From contig NZ_CP050975.2 in assembly GCF_012273515.2 (NCBI RefSeq), positions 7,068,001-7,132,000 on the forward strand: a stretch of 64,000 bases of DNA. Direction: 5' to 3'. The notes under the pieces were generated by a model. It saw nothing but the letters and a program-made list of their open reading frames with translations. It did not search any database and was not told the DNA's origin. Origin of the DNA: Streptomyces sp. RPA4-2 (GTDB taxonomy: Bacteria > Actinomycetota > Actinomycetes > Streptomycetales > Streptomycetaceae). Made by a program: the position numbers and the translations under genes. Shown in pieces: positions 16,120-26,061 of this stretch; position 1 is the first letter of the stretch; every line of letters begins with the position of its first letter.

Positions 16120-17352
16120 CTAGTCCGTCGCGGGGGCCGGGGTGAAGGTCACGGACAGGCTGACCGGTCCGCGCATGAGGCCGACGGGTATCCACGGAAT
16201 GTCGGCCGGCGGCACCGCCGTGGCCAGATCCGGGAAGCGTCGCAGGAGTGTCTCGAGGCCGACCTCCGCCTCCAGCCGGGCGAGCGGCGCGCCGAGGCAG
16301 TGGTGGATGCCGTGTCCGAACGACAGGTGACGGACGTCGGGGCGGCTCACGTCGAGGACGTCGCGTTCCGTCTCCGTCATGGCGGGATCGGCTCGTCCGA
16401 CCGAGGTCAGTGCCACCACGACGGCGCCTCCGCGCGGGATCCGGGCGCCGCCGAGGGTGATCTCCTCGGCCGCGTACCGCATCGGTGTGAACTCGACCGG
16501 CGGATCGAACCGCAGTAACTCCTCGACGGCGCCGGGCAGCAGCTCCGGCCGCTCGCGCAGCCGCAGTGCCTGCTCGGGGTGGCGTAACAGCGCCACCATG
16601 GCGTTGCCCAGGAGGTTCACCGTCGTGTCGTGACCGGCCACCACCAGGAGGTTCGCGGTGCCCACCAGCTCGGCCCTGGACAGCCGGCCGTCCCGCTGGT
16701 CGTACACCGCGGTGAGGGCGGACAGCAGGTCGTCACCGGGTGAACGCTGTTTCTCGGCGACGAGTTCGGCCAGATAGCCGTTGAGCTTGACGAAGGCCTC
16801 CCGTTGCATCTCCGCCTGCGAACCGAGGGCCTGGGACGTCCAGGCGCGGAACGAGGCGCGGCCCTCCTCCGGCACGCCCAGCAGTTCCGAGATGACCTGG
16901 ACGGGAAGCGGGCCGGTGAACGACCGGACGAGATCGGCGGTGCCCAGCGGCGCCATCGCGTCGGCGAGGCCCTCGGCGATCTCGGCGACGCGCGGCCGCA
17001 GCGCCTCGATCCGGGGCCTGGTGAACGCGGCCGCGACCAGACCGCGCAGCCGGGTGTGGTCGGGCGGGTCGGCGTTGAGCATGTTGGCACCCAGACCGGA
17101 CTCCGGCCGATGAGCGGTGAATCCGACCGCTTCGAGGGCCTCGGCGGCCGGCGTCGCGTCCTTGAGCAGAGCGGGGTGGGTCAGAGCGGCCTTCGCCAGG
17201 TCGTGGTCCACCACCACCCAGGTGTCGAGGCCGCGCAGGATCTGCATCTTGTGGATGGGACCGCGGGCACGCAGTTCCGCGTACCGGTCGTGCGCGTCGG
17301 CCTTGAAGGCGGCGTCCAGCACGGCTGTGTCGTCGTGGTCGGTCGTGGTCAT
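16120..17352 (-). CDS. Cytochrome P450 (first of three)
   Basis: A 410-residue soluble bacterial class I P450. The oxygen-binding I helix is VVAGHDTTVN, the K-helix ExxR lies in EELLRFDPP, and the heme loop is SFGHGIHHCLGAPLARLE with the Cys ligand. The ATG at 17352 is used because GGAGGA precedes it and the upstream extension is not family-like. A ferredoxin and reductase must come from elsewhere, as none is adjacent. About 370 bp upstream lies the enoyl-CoA hydratase/P450 pair on the same strand, with a broken HipA-like fragment between. The substrate is unknown; similarity to CYP107/CYP105-type enzymes suggests secondary metabolite or xenobiotic oxidation. Confidence 0.93.
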   Translation of the reverse strand: MTTTDHDDTAVLDAAFKADAHDRYAELRARGPIHKMQILRGLDTWVVVDHDLAKAALTHPALLKDATPAAEALEAVGFTAHRPESGLGANMLNADPPDHTRLRGLVAAAFTRPRIEALRPRVAEIAEGLADAMAPLGTADLVRSFTGPLPVQVISELLGVPEEGRASFRAWTSQALGSQAEMQREAFVKLNGYLAELVAEKQRSPGDDLLSALTAVYDQRDGRLSRAELVGTANLLVVAGHDTTVNLLGNAMVALLRHPEQALRLRERPELLPGAVEELLRFDPPVEFTPMRYAAEEITLGGARIPRGGAVVVALTSVGRADPAMTETERDVLDVSRPDVRHLSFGHGIHHCLGAPLARLEAEVGLETLLRRFPDLATAVPPADIPWIPVGLMRGPVSLSVTFTPAPATD

Positions 17353-17599
17353 GTTCGTTCCTCCTGTCCAAGTGCGGTGTGCGTGCCGGGGTTCGGGACC
17401 GCCCGCCATGGACGTCGGCGCCGGTTCGGCGGGGAACCACCGGTGACCGCGACGGACACCTCACCGGCCGCAGGGGGGCCGGCGTGCCGGTGATGGCGTC
17501 CACGGGCCGGCCGGGGCCCTCACCCTCGACGATCACACTCGACCACTATGCTCACCTCGGGCCGGAGGATGGGGCGCATCCGCCAGACAGCCTGGGAAA
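17353..17599. other. P450 leader region with an 11-mer shared with the HipA-like promoter
   Basis: No complete gene is seen. The 11-mer ACTATGCTCAC near 17545-17555, followed by GCCGGAGG, recurs near 19933-19943 ahead of the intact HipA-like gene. Together with the adjoining pseudogene it suggests the promoter region of that gene was duplicated here. Confidence 0.5.
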
Positions 17600-17698
17600 A
17601 TGCTCACAGAAGTGATCGCGAACCGCTACGTCGCGCTCGCGCGGGAGGACGGTTCGCCACCGGGGCTCGTCGAGACTCGTCTCGGCAAGTGCCCCTGA
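17600..17698 (+). pseudogene. Truncated duplicate of the HipA-like gene (5' end only)
   Basis: A 32-codon frame beginning MLTEVIANRYVALAREDGSP and ending GLVETRLGKCP-stop. It aligns without gaps to the start of the intact protein encoded at 20132 (MMREVTTTRYIAPLHEGGSL, then PGLVEADDLG), with matches such as EV...RY, GS.PGLVE. After GLVE the homology drifts out of frame and stops. It is therefore a decayed paralogue or a duplication scar, not a functional gene. Confidence 0.72.
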
Positions 17699-17723
17699 TC
17701 CGGGGGTCCGTGACCGCGGCTCC

Positions 17724-18494
17724 TCACCGGTGCCAGGCGGGTGGACGTTTCTGGGTGAACGCGTGGGCGCCTTCGGTGGCGGCCGCGGTGGTGAACACGG
17801 GGGCGCTGAGCGGGTCTTGGACGGCGTAGGCGGTGTCGTCGTCGAGGCCGCGGGTTCTGTGGACGATCTGTTTCGTGGTGAGGACGGCGTCCTGGGGGTG
17901 GGTCTGGACGCGTTCGGCCAGGACGAGGGCCGCGTGGAGGGCTTCGCCTTCGCGGGTGAGCTGGTTGACGAGTCCGTGGCGGGCCGCGTCCGGGGCGGGC
18001 AGGGGAGCCGCGGTCAGGAGCATCTCCATGGCCACGTGGTACGGGAGGCGCCCGGGCAGGCGGATGGCTCCGCCTTCGGCGGCGATGAGGCCGCGGGCGA
18101 CTTCGGGCAGCGCGAAGAACGCGGAGTCGGCGGCGGTGATGAGATCGCAGGCGAGGGCGAGTTCGAAACCGCCGGCGACGGCCGCGCCCTCCACGGCCGC
18201 GATGAGCGGCTTGCGGAGGTGCGCGCGGGTCAGCCCCGCGAGCCCGCGGTCGGCGACGACGGGGACGCCGTCGGTGGGGAAGGCTTTGAGGTCCATGCCC
18301 GAGCAGAAGTGGCCGCCTGTTCCGGTCAGAATGCCGACGTTCAACGCCGGATCGGTCTCCAGCCGGACGAGGGCCGTGTCCATGGCCTTGGCCAGTGCCT
18401 GGTCGACGGCGTTACGGACGCGGGGCCTGTTGAGGGTGATGAGCAGGACGCCGGGGCGTGGTTCGGTCACCATCACGGGGGCTTGGGTGTCCAT
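17724..18494 (-). CDS. Enoyl-CoA hydratase/isomerase family protein
   Basis: A 256-residue crotonase-fold protein. Oxyanion-hole segments are GGHFCSGMDLKAF and KPLIAAVEGAAVAGGFELALACD, and the downstream LPEVARGLIAAEGG holds the acidic residue expected in hydratases. The C-terminal RPPAWHR tail is typical of actinobacterial members. Such enzymes add water to, isomerise or cleave acyl-CoA thioesters in the cytoplasm. An AGGAG precedes the ATG. The gene follows a P450 gene by 45 bases on the same strand, so the two are probably co-transcribed and act on the same acyl-CoA or on one pathway. The substrate is unknown. Confidence 0.88.
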   Translation of the reverse strand: MDTQAPVMVTEPRPGVLLITLNRPRVRNAVDQALAKAMDTALVRLETDPALNVGILTGTGGHFCSGMDLKAFPTDGVPVVADRGLAGLTRAHLRKPLIAAVEGAAVAGGFELALACDLITAADSAFFALPEVARGLIAAEGGAIRLPGRLPYHVAMEMLLTAAPLPAPDAARHGLVNQLTREGEALHAALVLAERVQTHPQDAVLTTKQIVHRTRGLDDDTAYAVQDPLSAPVFTTAAATEGAHAFTQKRPPAWHR

Positions 18495-18539
18495 CGGGTG
18501 GCTCCTGGTCGGGGGGCTGTCACGGGGGGAGAGGGAGGG

Positions 18540-19781
18540 TCAGCTCCGTACGACGGGCAGCGCGGCCAGTCCGCGCATCACCCGGGCGGGCCGCCAGGGC
18601 AACTCGTCGGCCGGTTTGGCCAGCGTGACGGGGCCCAGGCGTTCGAGCAGCAGCGGGAAGGCGACGGAGCCTTCGAGGCGGGCCAGGGCGGCGCCGATAC
18701 AGAAGTGCGGCCCGAAGCCGAAGGCGAGGTGGTCGTTGGGCGTGCGGCTCACATCGAGCAGGTCCGCGTCGGTGAAGCGGGCCTCGTCGCGGTTGGCGGA
18801 GCCGATCAGGAGACTGACGATGTCGCCCTCGGCGATCAGCCGGCCGTGGAGAGTGAACGGTTGCGCGGCGCACCGGAACGTGGCGTCCCGCACCGGGGAG
18901 TCGTAGCGCAGCAGTTCCTCGACGGCGGAGGCGACCAGGCCGGCTCCTGCCTTCGGTCCGGTGAGCCGGGCGGCCTCGCCGGGGTGGCGGAGCAGGGCGA
19001 GCATGCCGTTGCCGATGAGGTTCATGGTGGTGTCGTGGCCCACCAGCAGCAGGAGGTAGGCGGTGGAGCGCAGTTCCTCCTCGCTCATCGCCCCGCTGTC
19101 GTCACTGGCCCTCACGAGAGCGCCCAGCAGGTCCACTCCGCTGCGCTCGGCGCCCGCGCGTTTGTCGGCGATCAGGCTGTCCAGCAGGGCGTGCAGACCG
19201 GCTTCCATCCGGGCGGGGTCCAGGCCCGGGGCGGGGGCGATGGTGGCCATCAGGGTGTCCCGGGTCGCCGCGTTGTCGAGTTCGTCGGGGACACCGAGGA
19301 TCGCGCAGATCATCCGGAAGGTCAGAGGCGCCGCGAAATCCGCGATCACGTCCACGTGCGTGTGCTGCTCGATCCGGTCGAGCAGCCGGTTCGCGGTGTC
19401 CGCGATGAACGGTTCCAGTTGCGCGATACGCCGGGGTACGAACGCGGCGTTCACCAGCGTCCGCAGCCGGGTGTGGTCCGGGGGATCGGCGTGGACCAGG
19501 TGTCGGTTCAGCCCGGTCGGCCCCGCGACGTAGCCGGATACCCGGGCGGGGTCCTTGCTCAGCCGCCCGTCGCTCAGCAGCGCGCGGACATCGTCGTAGC
19601 GGGAGATCTGCCACACGGTGGGACGCCCGGGTCTGCGGTCGGCGTGGGCGGGCGAGTGCCGGCGCAGCCACGCGAAGAAGGGGTAGGGGTCCCGTACCCG
19701 GACGGCCGACAGATCGGGGGGCGGGGACGGCACTGCGGGAGCGGGCACGGTAGCTCCGGGCTCGAAATCCGACGCGGACAC
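18540..19781 (-). CDS. Cytochrome P450 (second of three)
   Basis: A 413-residue P450 with I helix LLVGHDTTMN, K helix EELLRYDSP and heme loop FGFGPHFCIGAALARLE. The N-terminus carries a Pro-rich stretch before the DPYPFFAWLRRHSP entry region. The GTG at 19781 is the start used, although no strong ribosome site is visible and a later start is possible. It is upstream of, and probably co-transcribed with, the enoyl-CoA hydratase gene. No ferredoxin gene is linked. Substrate unknown; the pairing with a crotonase hints at an acyl chain or acyl-CoA-derived substrate. Confidence 0.92.
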   Translation of the reverse strand: MSASDFEPGATVPAPAVPSPPPDLSAVRVRDPYPFFAWLRRHSPAHADRRPGRPTVWQISRYDDVRALLSDGRLSKDPARVSGYVAGPTGLNRHLVHADPPDHTRLRTLVNAAFVPRRIAQLEPFIADTANRLLDRIEQHTHVDVIADFAAPLTFRMICAILGVPDELDNAATRDTLMATIAPAPGLDPARMEAGLHALLDSLIADKRAGAERSGVDLLGALVRASDDSGAMSEEELRSTAYLLLLVGHDTTMNLIGNGMLALLRHPGEAARLTGPKAGAGLVASAVEELLRYDSPVRDATFRCAAQPFTLHGRLIAEGDIVSLLIGSANRDEARFTDADLLDVSRTPNDHLAFGFGPHFCIGAALARLEGSVAFPLLLERLGPVTLAKPADELPWRPARVMRGLAALPVVRS

Positions 19782-20131
19782 CGCACCAACGAGAGCGACG
19801 GCCGGAGGATGCGGAACCTGTCATTCCGGACCGACGGGAGCAGGGGGAGCGGCCGGGGCCGCCGTCCGCCGGTGCGAGCGGCGGCAGCGCAGGCGGGCCC
19901 CCGGATCACGGGGACCGCCTGTCACGCTGGGTTACTATGCTCACTCCATGCCGGAGGCCGGTGACGAGGGCCGCACTGCCGTCGACGGACTGCCGGGGAG
20001 GGAGGGTGACGACGATGCCGGTCGAAACTCCCCTGACTCCCTCCGGGACGGATCGGGGACGTCGCCCGATATCGCACCGCATCGGAGATGGCCGTGACAT
20101 GTAAGGCAATAAACCGGTGGAGCCTTGAGGG
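19782..20131. other. 350-bp leader of the HipA-like gene
   Basis: Divergent promoter region between a P450 and the HipA-like gene. It carries the ACTATGCTCAC 11-mer near 19933 that is shared with the duplicated fragment at 17.5 kb; TACTAT could serve as a -10 box. A short open frame after it is not convincing as a gene. Confidence 0.45.
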
Positions 20132-21046
20132 ATGATGAGAGAGGTCACCACAACTCGCTACATCGCGCCCCTGCACGAGGGCGGCTCGTTGCCGGGACTC
20201 GTCGAGGCCGATGACCTGGGCACGTACGTCGTGAAGTTCACGGGCTCCGCGCAGGGCCGCAAGGCGCTGGTCGCCGAGGTGATCGTCGGTGAGCTGGCGC
20301 GCGCCCTCGGGCTCCGCTTCCCCGAGCTGGTCCTCGTGCACTTCGACCCCGCGGTCGCGGAGGACGAGCCCCACCAGGAGGTCCAGGACCTGCTGCGCGC
20401 CAGCGCCGGGGTGAACCTCGGGATGGATTATCTGCCGGGCGCGCGGGACTTCACCCCGGAGGTCGCCAGGACCTTCTCCGTCGACCCGCTGGAGGCGGGC
20501 AGGGTGATCTGGCTGGACGCCCTGACGGTCAACGTCGACCGCACGGTGCACAGCTCGAACCTGATGATCTGGCCCACGTTCGGCATCGCGCCGCCGCGCC
20601 TGTGGCTGATCGACCACGGCGCCGCCCTCGTCTTCCACCACCGCTGGGACGCCTCCGCGCCGGAGAAGGCCTACGACTTCCGGCACCACGCGCTCGGCGG
20701 CTGCGCCCCGGACACCGAGGCGGCGGACGCCGAGCTGGCACCCAAGGTGTCGGAGGCGCTGCTGCGGGAGGTCACGGCCCAGGTGCCGGACGCCTGGCTC
20801 GCGGACGAGCCCGGTTTCGCGACCCCGGACGAGGCCCGGGACGCGTACGTCGGCTACCTCCTCGCCCGGGTGAAGGCGTCGGCGGCCTGGCTGCCCACGG
20901 ACTTCCCGAGCCGCGAACAGCTCGCCGCCGAGGACGCGGACCGGGCGGCGCGGACCGAGCGTGAGCGGCCGAACTGGCTCAAGCGGGTGCCGGACCTGCA
21001 CGGCAAACCGGCGGCGGAACAGGATTGGTCGGTGCACCTCGAATGA
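20132..21046 (+). CDS. HipA-like protein kinase family protein
   Basis: A 304-residue protein with HipA-type kinase features, much shorter than E. coli HipA (~440). Visible elements are the N-terminal YVVKFTGSAQGRKALVAEV (nucleotide-binding Lys), the catalytic-loop-like NVDRTVHSSNLMIW (Asp and Asn), and a metal-binding IDHG (WLIDHGAALVF). Streptomyces genomes often carry this stand-alone form without a HipB antitoxin, and none is adjacent here. Two ATGs are possible (20132 and 20135). The stop overlaps the start of a SelW-like gene by 4 bases. A truncated copy of its 5' end lies 2.5 kb upstream. Kinase activity and target are inferred. Confidence 0.75.
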   Translation: MMREVTTTRYIAPLHEGGSLPGLVEADDLGTYVVKFTGSAQGRKALVAEVIVGELARALGLRFPELVLVHFDPAVAEDEPHQEVQDLLRASAGVNLGMDYLPGARDFTPEVARTFSVDPLEAGRVIWLDALTVNVDRTVHSSNLMIWPTFGIAPPRLWLIDHGAALVFHHRWDASAPEKAYDFRHHALGGCAPDTEAADAELAPKVSEALLREVTAQVPDAWLADEPGFATPDEARDAYVGYLLARVKASAAWLPTDFPSREQLAAEDADRAARTERERPNWLKRVPDLHGKPAAEQDWSVHLE

Positions 21047-21333
21047 CCACGACACCCTCAGTGAGCACTCACCGCGTGCAGATCGAGTACTGCACCCAGT
21101 GCCGCTGGCTCCCCCGTGCGGCCTGGCTGGCGCAGGAACTGCTCACCACGTTCGAGACCGAACTGGGTGAGCTGTCCCTCAAGCCCGGCACGGGCGGCGT
21201 CTTCGTCGTCCGCGTCGACGACGAGATCGTCTGGGACCGCCGCGATCAGGGCTTCCCGGAGCCCACGGCGGTCAAGAGGCTCGTACGCGACCGAGTGGCC
21301 CCGGGCAGGTCCCTGGGCCACTCGGAGCGATGA
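21043..21333 (+). CDS. SelT/SelW/SelH (Rdx) thioredoxin-like protein
   Basis: A 96-residue Rdx-family protein with the redox motif YCTQCRW (CxxC) close to the N-terminus, then WLAQELLTTFETELGELSLKPG and FVVRVDDEIVWDR, the conserved strand order of the selenoprotein W fold. Here both motif residues are Cys, with no sign of selenocysteine. The ATG overlaps the HipA-like gene's TGA (ATGA), so the two are translationally coupled. Rdx proteins are thought to carry out thiol-disulfide exchange in the cytoplasm. Why one is tied to a HipA-like kinase is unclear. Confidence 0.88.
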   Translation: MTTTPSVSTHRVQIEYCTQCRWLPRAAWLAQELLTTFETELGELSLKPGTGGVFVVRVDDEIVWDRRDQGFPEPTAVKRLVRDRVAPGRSLGHSER

Positions 21334-21345
21334 CGGCTCGACGGT

Positions 21346-22971
<1,626 letters not shown>

Positions 22972-23077
22972 GAGCTGTCACTTCCTTCAGCGAGCGTGGC
23001 ACCGGGTGCCAGGCGACCCGGGCAGGGCAGTGAGCGCCTGGAGAGCAGCACGGCGCTTCTGAACAGTGGATAGTAGT

Positions 23078-23092
23078 TTCCTCATGGTGGAA
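23078..23092. promoter_or_regulatory. AllR-type operator upstream of malate synthase
   Basis: TTCC-TCATGGT-GGAA, flanked by T on the left (TTTCC). It has the same 15-bp layout as the sites before the IclR gene and before allantoinase. Confidence 0.65.
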
Positions 23093-23158
23093 GTTCAATG
23101 ATTTGTTGATATCGAGATTCTCCGGGTCAAGGCACTATGGCGCTCAGTGCCACGCCGC

Positions 23159-23758
23159 TCACTCAAGGTGTCCCAGATCGTCCTCCGTGTCGATGTCGTA
23201 CGGCCTCGCCACGTCCCCGCACTCGACGAGGGTGATCGCCGCGTCCCGCTCCTTGAGATAGGCACGTGCCCCCCGGTCGCCGGTCGCACTCGCCGCGACG
23301 CCCGCCCAGTGGGCGGCGCCGAAGAGGACGGGATGGCCACGCGTACCGTCGTACGCGGCCGAGACCAGGGAGGTCTCGTCCCGGTACGCGGCGAGCACCC
23401 GGGCGAACGCCCTGGGCCCGATGCCGGGCTGGTCGACCAGCGAGACCAGCGCGGCCCGCGCGCCCGTGCCGTCGAGCGAGCCGAGCCCGGCCCGCAGCGA
23501 CGAACCCATCCCGCGCTCCCACTCCGGGTTGTCGACGAGCACGCATCCGTCGAGCCGTGCCCGCTCCCGTACGACGGAGGCGTCCGCCCCCAGCACCACG
23601 TGGACGCGCGTGCACCCGGCCGCTCGCAGCACCCCGACCGCGTGCTCCACGAGGGGGCGCCCCCGGTGTTCGAGCAGCGCCTTGGGCCGCCCGCCGAGCC
23701 GTCGCCCCCCGCCCGCCGCGAGGAGCAGCCCGGCGACCTGGTCTTCCCTGTGCGTCAT
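23159..23758 (-). CDS. MobA-like molybdenum cofactor nucleotidyltransferase family protein
   Basis: A 199-residue nucleotidyltransferase of the MobA/MocA (NTP_transf_3) type. The signature LLLAAGGGRRLGGRPKALL binds the nucleotide and Mg2+, and VDNPEWERGMGSSLRAGL plus SLVDQPG are the usual downstream motifs. Family members attach CMP or GMP to molybdopterin; MocA-type enzymes supply xanthine dehydrogenase. The link to purine catabolism fits this neighbourhood (allantoin genes, malate synthase), although no xanthine dehydrogenase gene is in the window. The ATG at 23758 is preferred over an upstream start because the family N-terminus begins there. It is 187 bp upstream of malate synthase on the same strand. 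Confidence 0.85.
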   Translation of the reverse strand: MTHREDQVAGLLLAAGGGRRLGGRPKALLEHRGRPLVEHAVGVLRAAGCTRVHVVLGADASVVRERARLDGCVLVDNPEWERGMGSSLRAGLGSLDGTGARAALVSLVDQPGIGPRAFARVLAAYRDETSLVSAAYDGTRGHPVLFGAAHWAGVAASATGDRGARAYLKERDAAITLVECGDVARPYDIDTEDDLGHLE

Positions 23759-23956
23759 ACGTCCTGCATACCTGACCGCGCGTCGACCGCACGGTTTCGG
23801 GAGGCTGAATTTCGGTCCGTCCTGTGGCGCCCACCTCACCAGGTGGCGTTTACTGGCCCGCGTCCCTCGGCGCCCGACCGACGCCCCGGGACGCAGGACA
23901 TGCGGGCGTGCGGGCGAGACACCCGCGCGCCGGGATGGGCGAGGGGGGAGAGAGCT

Positions 23957-24271
23957 GTGTTGCGGAGCTTGGGGCAGAGGTCAGTGACCGGCAGCGACGA
24001 GGACCCGAGAGTGGCGGAACTGCGGACCGCCGTCTCCCGGCTGCGCCGTGAACTCGCGGTGCACCCGGCGGAGTTCCCCGACCGGGGCATCGCCGAGGAC
24101 GAACTCGCGGCGCTCGCCGCGATGGCCCTCAGCGGCGCCCCCGAGATCCCGCGGCTGCGCCGCTCCCTGCTGCTGATCGCGGGCGCGATCGGCTCGGTCA
24201 GCGCGCTGGCGACAGGCCTCGCGGAGGTGCGCGGCGCGGTCGAGCTGTTCGGACGGCCGCCGACGCGGTAG
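23957..24271 (+). CDS. DUF5955-type small conserved protein
   Basis: A ~104-residue protein conserved in streptomycetes as I recall it (DUF5955); function unknown. The core DEDPRVAELRTAVSRLRRELA looks like an amphipathic helix, followed by DRGIAEDELAALAAMAL and a C-terminal hydrophobic helix LRRSLLLIAGAIGSVSALA that may touch the membrane. The GTG at 23957 is supported by GGGGGAG 6 bases upstream; a second GTG at 23984 is possible. The stop codon sits inside the first unit of a 41-bp tandem repeat, so the end of the gene has been copied downstream. Confidence 0.75.
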   Translation: MLRSLGQRSVTGSDEDPRVAELRTAVSRLRRELAVHPAEFPDRGIAEDELAALAAMALSGAPEIPRLRRSLLLIAGAIGSVSALATGLAEVRGAVELFGRPPTR

Positions 24272-24360
24272 CCGGATCGGGCGAGTTGTCCGGACGGCCG
24301 AGGACGCGGTAGCCGGGCTGGGCGATTTGTGGGGACGGTGCGACGCGGTAGCCGGGTCAG
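24251..24360. repeat. 41-bp tandem repeat across the DUF5955 stop codon
   Basis: Units at 24251-24291 and 24292-24332 are 41 bases each, and a shorter third starts at 24333. All contain GACGCGGTAGCCGG, in which TAG is the DUF5955 stop codon. Unit-to-unit differences are few, so the expansion looks recent. Confidence 0.8.
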
Positions 24361-24366
24361 GTGCGG

Positions 24367-25842
24367 TCAGGCGACCCAGCGTGGGCGTCCGGTGTCCGCG
24401 CCGGCCGCGTCGAGGCGGCCGTCCAGGGCCGCGGCGACCCGGCGTACGGCCTCGTCGAGCACCTCCGGCGCCAGGGTGTAGGGGAAGCGCAGCCGGGACT
24501 CATGGGTGCCCGGGTCCGCGCCGAAGCGGGCGCCGCCCTCGATGCGCACCCCGTGGGCGAGAGCCGCGCGGGCCAGCGGCGAGGCGATCGGACGCCCCAG
24601 GTCGATCCACAGGGAAAGACCGCCTTGCGGCGATTTCCAGCGCCAGTCGGGGAGATGGCGGCCCAACGACTCGGCGAGCGCGTCCCGCTGGGCCCGCAGC
24701 CTCGGCAGCCGCTCGGCCAGCACCTGGTCCGTGCGCGCCAGCAGACCGAGGGCGACCAACTGGTTCAGGACGGAACCGCCCATGTCCACCGGCACCCGAG
24801 CGGTCGCCAGTTCCGTGATCAGCCGCGAGCCCGCCCGCACCCAGCCGAGCCGCAGCCCGCCCCAGTGCGTCTTGCTCAACGACCCCACGGTCACGATCTG
24901 TTCGCCCGTCCCACGCGGGGCGAGCGATGCGAACGGGACGGCCGAGGGCACTTCCAGCGCGATGTCCGTCATCGTCTCGTCGACCACCAGCCAGGTACCC
25001 GTCGCGCGCACCGACTCCAGTACGGCCAGCCGCTGTTCGGGCGGCATCAGACGGCCCGTCGGATTGTGGAAGTCGGGGATCAGATACGCGAGCCGGGGAG
25101 CCGCCTGCCGCAGCGCGCCGTCGATCAGCCCCGGGTCCCAGCCGTCCTCCGTCACGGGCACGGGGGTGGTGCGCAGCCCGATACGCCGCATCGTGTCGAG
25201 CGCGTTCGGATACGAGGGGTTCTCGACCAGGATCCGGTCACCGGGCCGCCCGAGCAGCCCCAGCGTCAGCGAGAGGGCCTGCTGCGCCCCGTTCGTGATG
25301 AGGATCTGGTCCGGCAGTGTCGGCAGCCCGCGCCGGGTGAAGCGCTCGGCGACGGCGGCCCTCAACTCCGTTATCCCGTAAGGGTGATAGCCGGGTGTCG
25401 AAGCGTGCTGCGCCAGCTGTCCGGCCGCCTCCGCGAACGCCTCCGAGAGCTGCGGCTCGGGCGCGCCGGGCGCCGCGACGGCCAGGTCGATCACCCCGTC
25501 GTCGGCCGGGAAGGAGGCCACATTGGCCGGGCGGTGGCCGTCGGGCAGCTCCGTCCACGTGCCCGCGCCGCGCCTGCTGCGCGCGAACCCGTCCTCCCGC
25601 AACAGGTCGTACGCCGCCGTCACCGTGGCGCGGCTGATCCCGAGCGTCGAGGCCAGTTCGCGTTCCGCGGGCAGCCGGACGTGCAGTGCGATCCGGCCGT
25701 GCAGGAGCAGCGTGCGGACCCCGTCGGCGAGGGCGCGGTATCCGAGGCGGCCGTCGGTGCGCGGCGCGGCGGACAAGAGCCCGGCTAGCTGCCGGCTTCC
25801 CAGCGTCCTGTCCATTCCGTGGACGACCGGTCCGTTCACCAT
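24367..25842 (-). CDS. MocR/PdxR-type regulator (GntR helix-turn-helix fused to aminotransferase domain)
   Basis: A 491-residue MocR-family regulator: an N-terminal GntR winged helix (residues ~30-95, with LHVRLPAERELASTLGISRATV and YDLLREDGF) joined to a class I aminotransferase-like domain (about 125-470). The pyridoxal phosphate lysine is in VGSLSKTHWGGLRLGW, and NPSYPNAL and PDFHNPTGR are in place. Such proteins use PLP or amino acids as effectors and usually control a divergent gene. Here the divergent side holds no immediate partner; an IclR gene lies upstream on the same strand. An ATTGGCC/GGCCAAT inverted repeat just upstream of the start may be its operator. Confidence 0.92.
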   Translation of the reverse strand: MVNGPVVHGMDRTLGSRQLAGLLSAAPRTDGRLGYRALADGVRTLLLHGRIALHVRLPAERELASTLGISRATVTAAYDLLREDGFARSRRGAGTWTELPDGHRPANVASFPADDGVIDLAVAAPGAPEPQLSEAFAEAAGQLAQHASTPGYHPYGITELRAAVAERFTRRGLPTLPDQILITNGAQQALSLTLGLLGRPGDRILVENPSYPNALDTMRRIGLRTTPVPVTEDGWDPGLIDGALRQAAPRLAYLIPDFHNPTGRLMPPEQRLAVLESVRATGTWLVVDETMTDIALEVPSAVPFASLAPRGTGEQIVTVGSLSKTHWGGLRLGWVRAGSRLITELATARVPVDMGGSVLNQLVALGLLARTDQVLAERLPRLRAQRDALAESLGRHLPDWRWKSPQGGLSLWIDLGRPIASPLARAALAHGVRIEGGARFGADPGTHESRLRFPYTLAPEVLDEAVRRVAAALDGRLDAAGADTGRPRWVA

Positions 25843-25856
25843 GCCAACTCCCTCGC

Positions 25857-25880
25857 ATTGGCCCTGTGGGGCAGGCCAAT
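25857..25880. promoter_or_regulatory. Inverted repeat upstream of the MocR-type gene
   Basis: ATTGGCC and GGCCAAT, perfect 7-bp arms 10 bases apart, centred about 26 bases before the MocR start codon. The spacing suits autoregulation. Confidence 0.5.
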
Positions 25881-26061
25881 CAGCCTACAGACTTCGCGGA
25901 CACGGGGGGAGCCGCGGGGAGGGCGCCCACGCATGGGCGTGGGCAGGGGAGCGGAGCGCGCGGGGCCGTCACGGCGGTGGCGGAATGGGTCGTGACGGCT
26001 CGGTGAGCGCCGGGCGCGCGTGGTGGCGCGTCCCGGCGCGGATTCGGGGCGGCGGGTCCCG

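Noticed and set aside
17548..17615. Phage-type integrase C-terminus suggested by the frame LDHYAHLGPED
   Set aside because: Only a few residues resemble HYAHL-type motifs; no catalytic Arg/His/Tyr set is present, and the DNA is better explained as a duplicated HipA-like leader.
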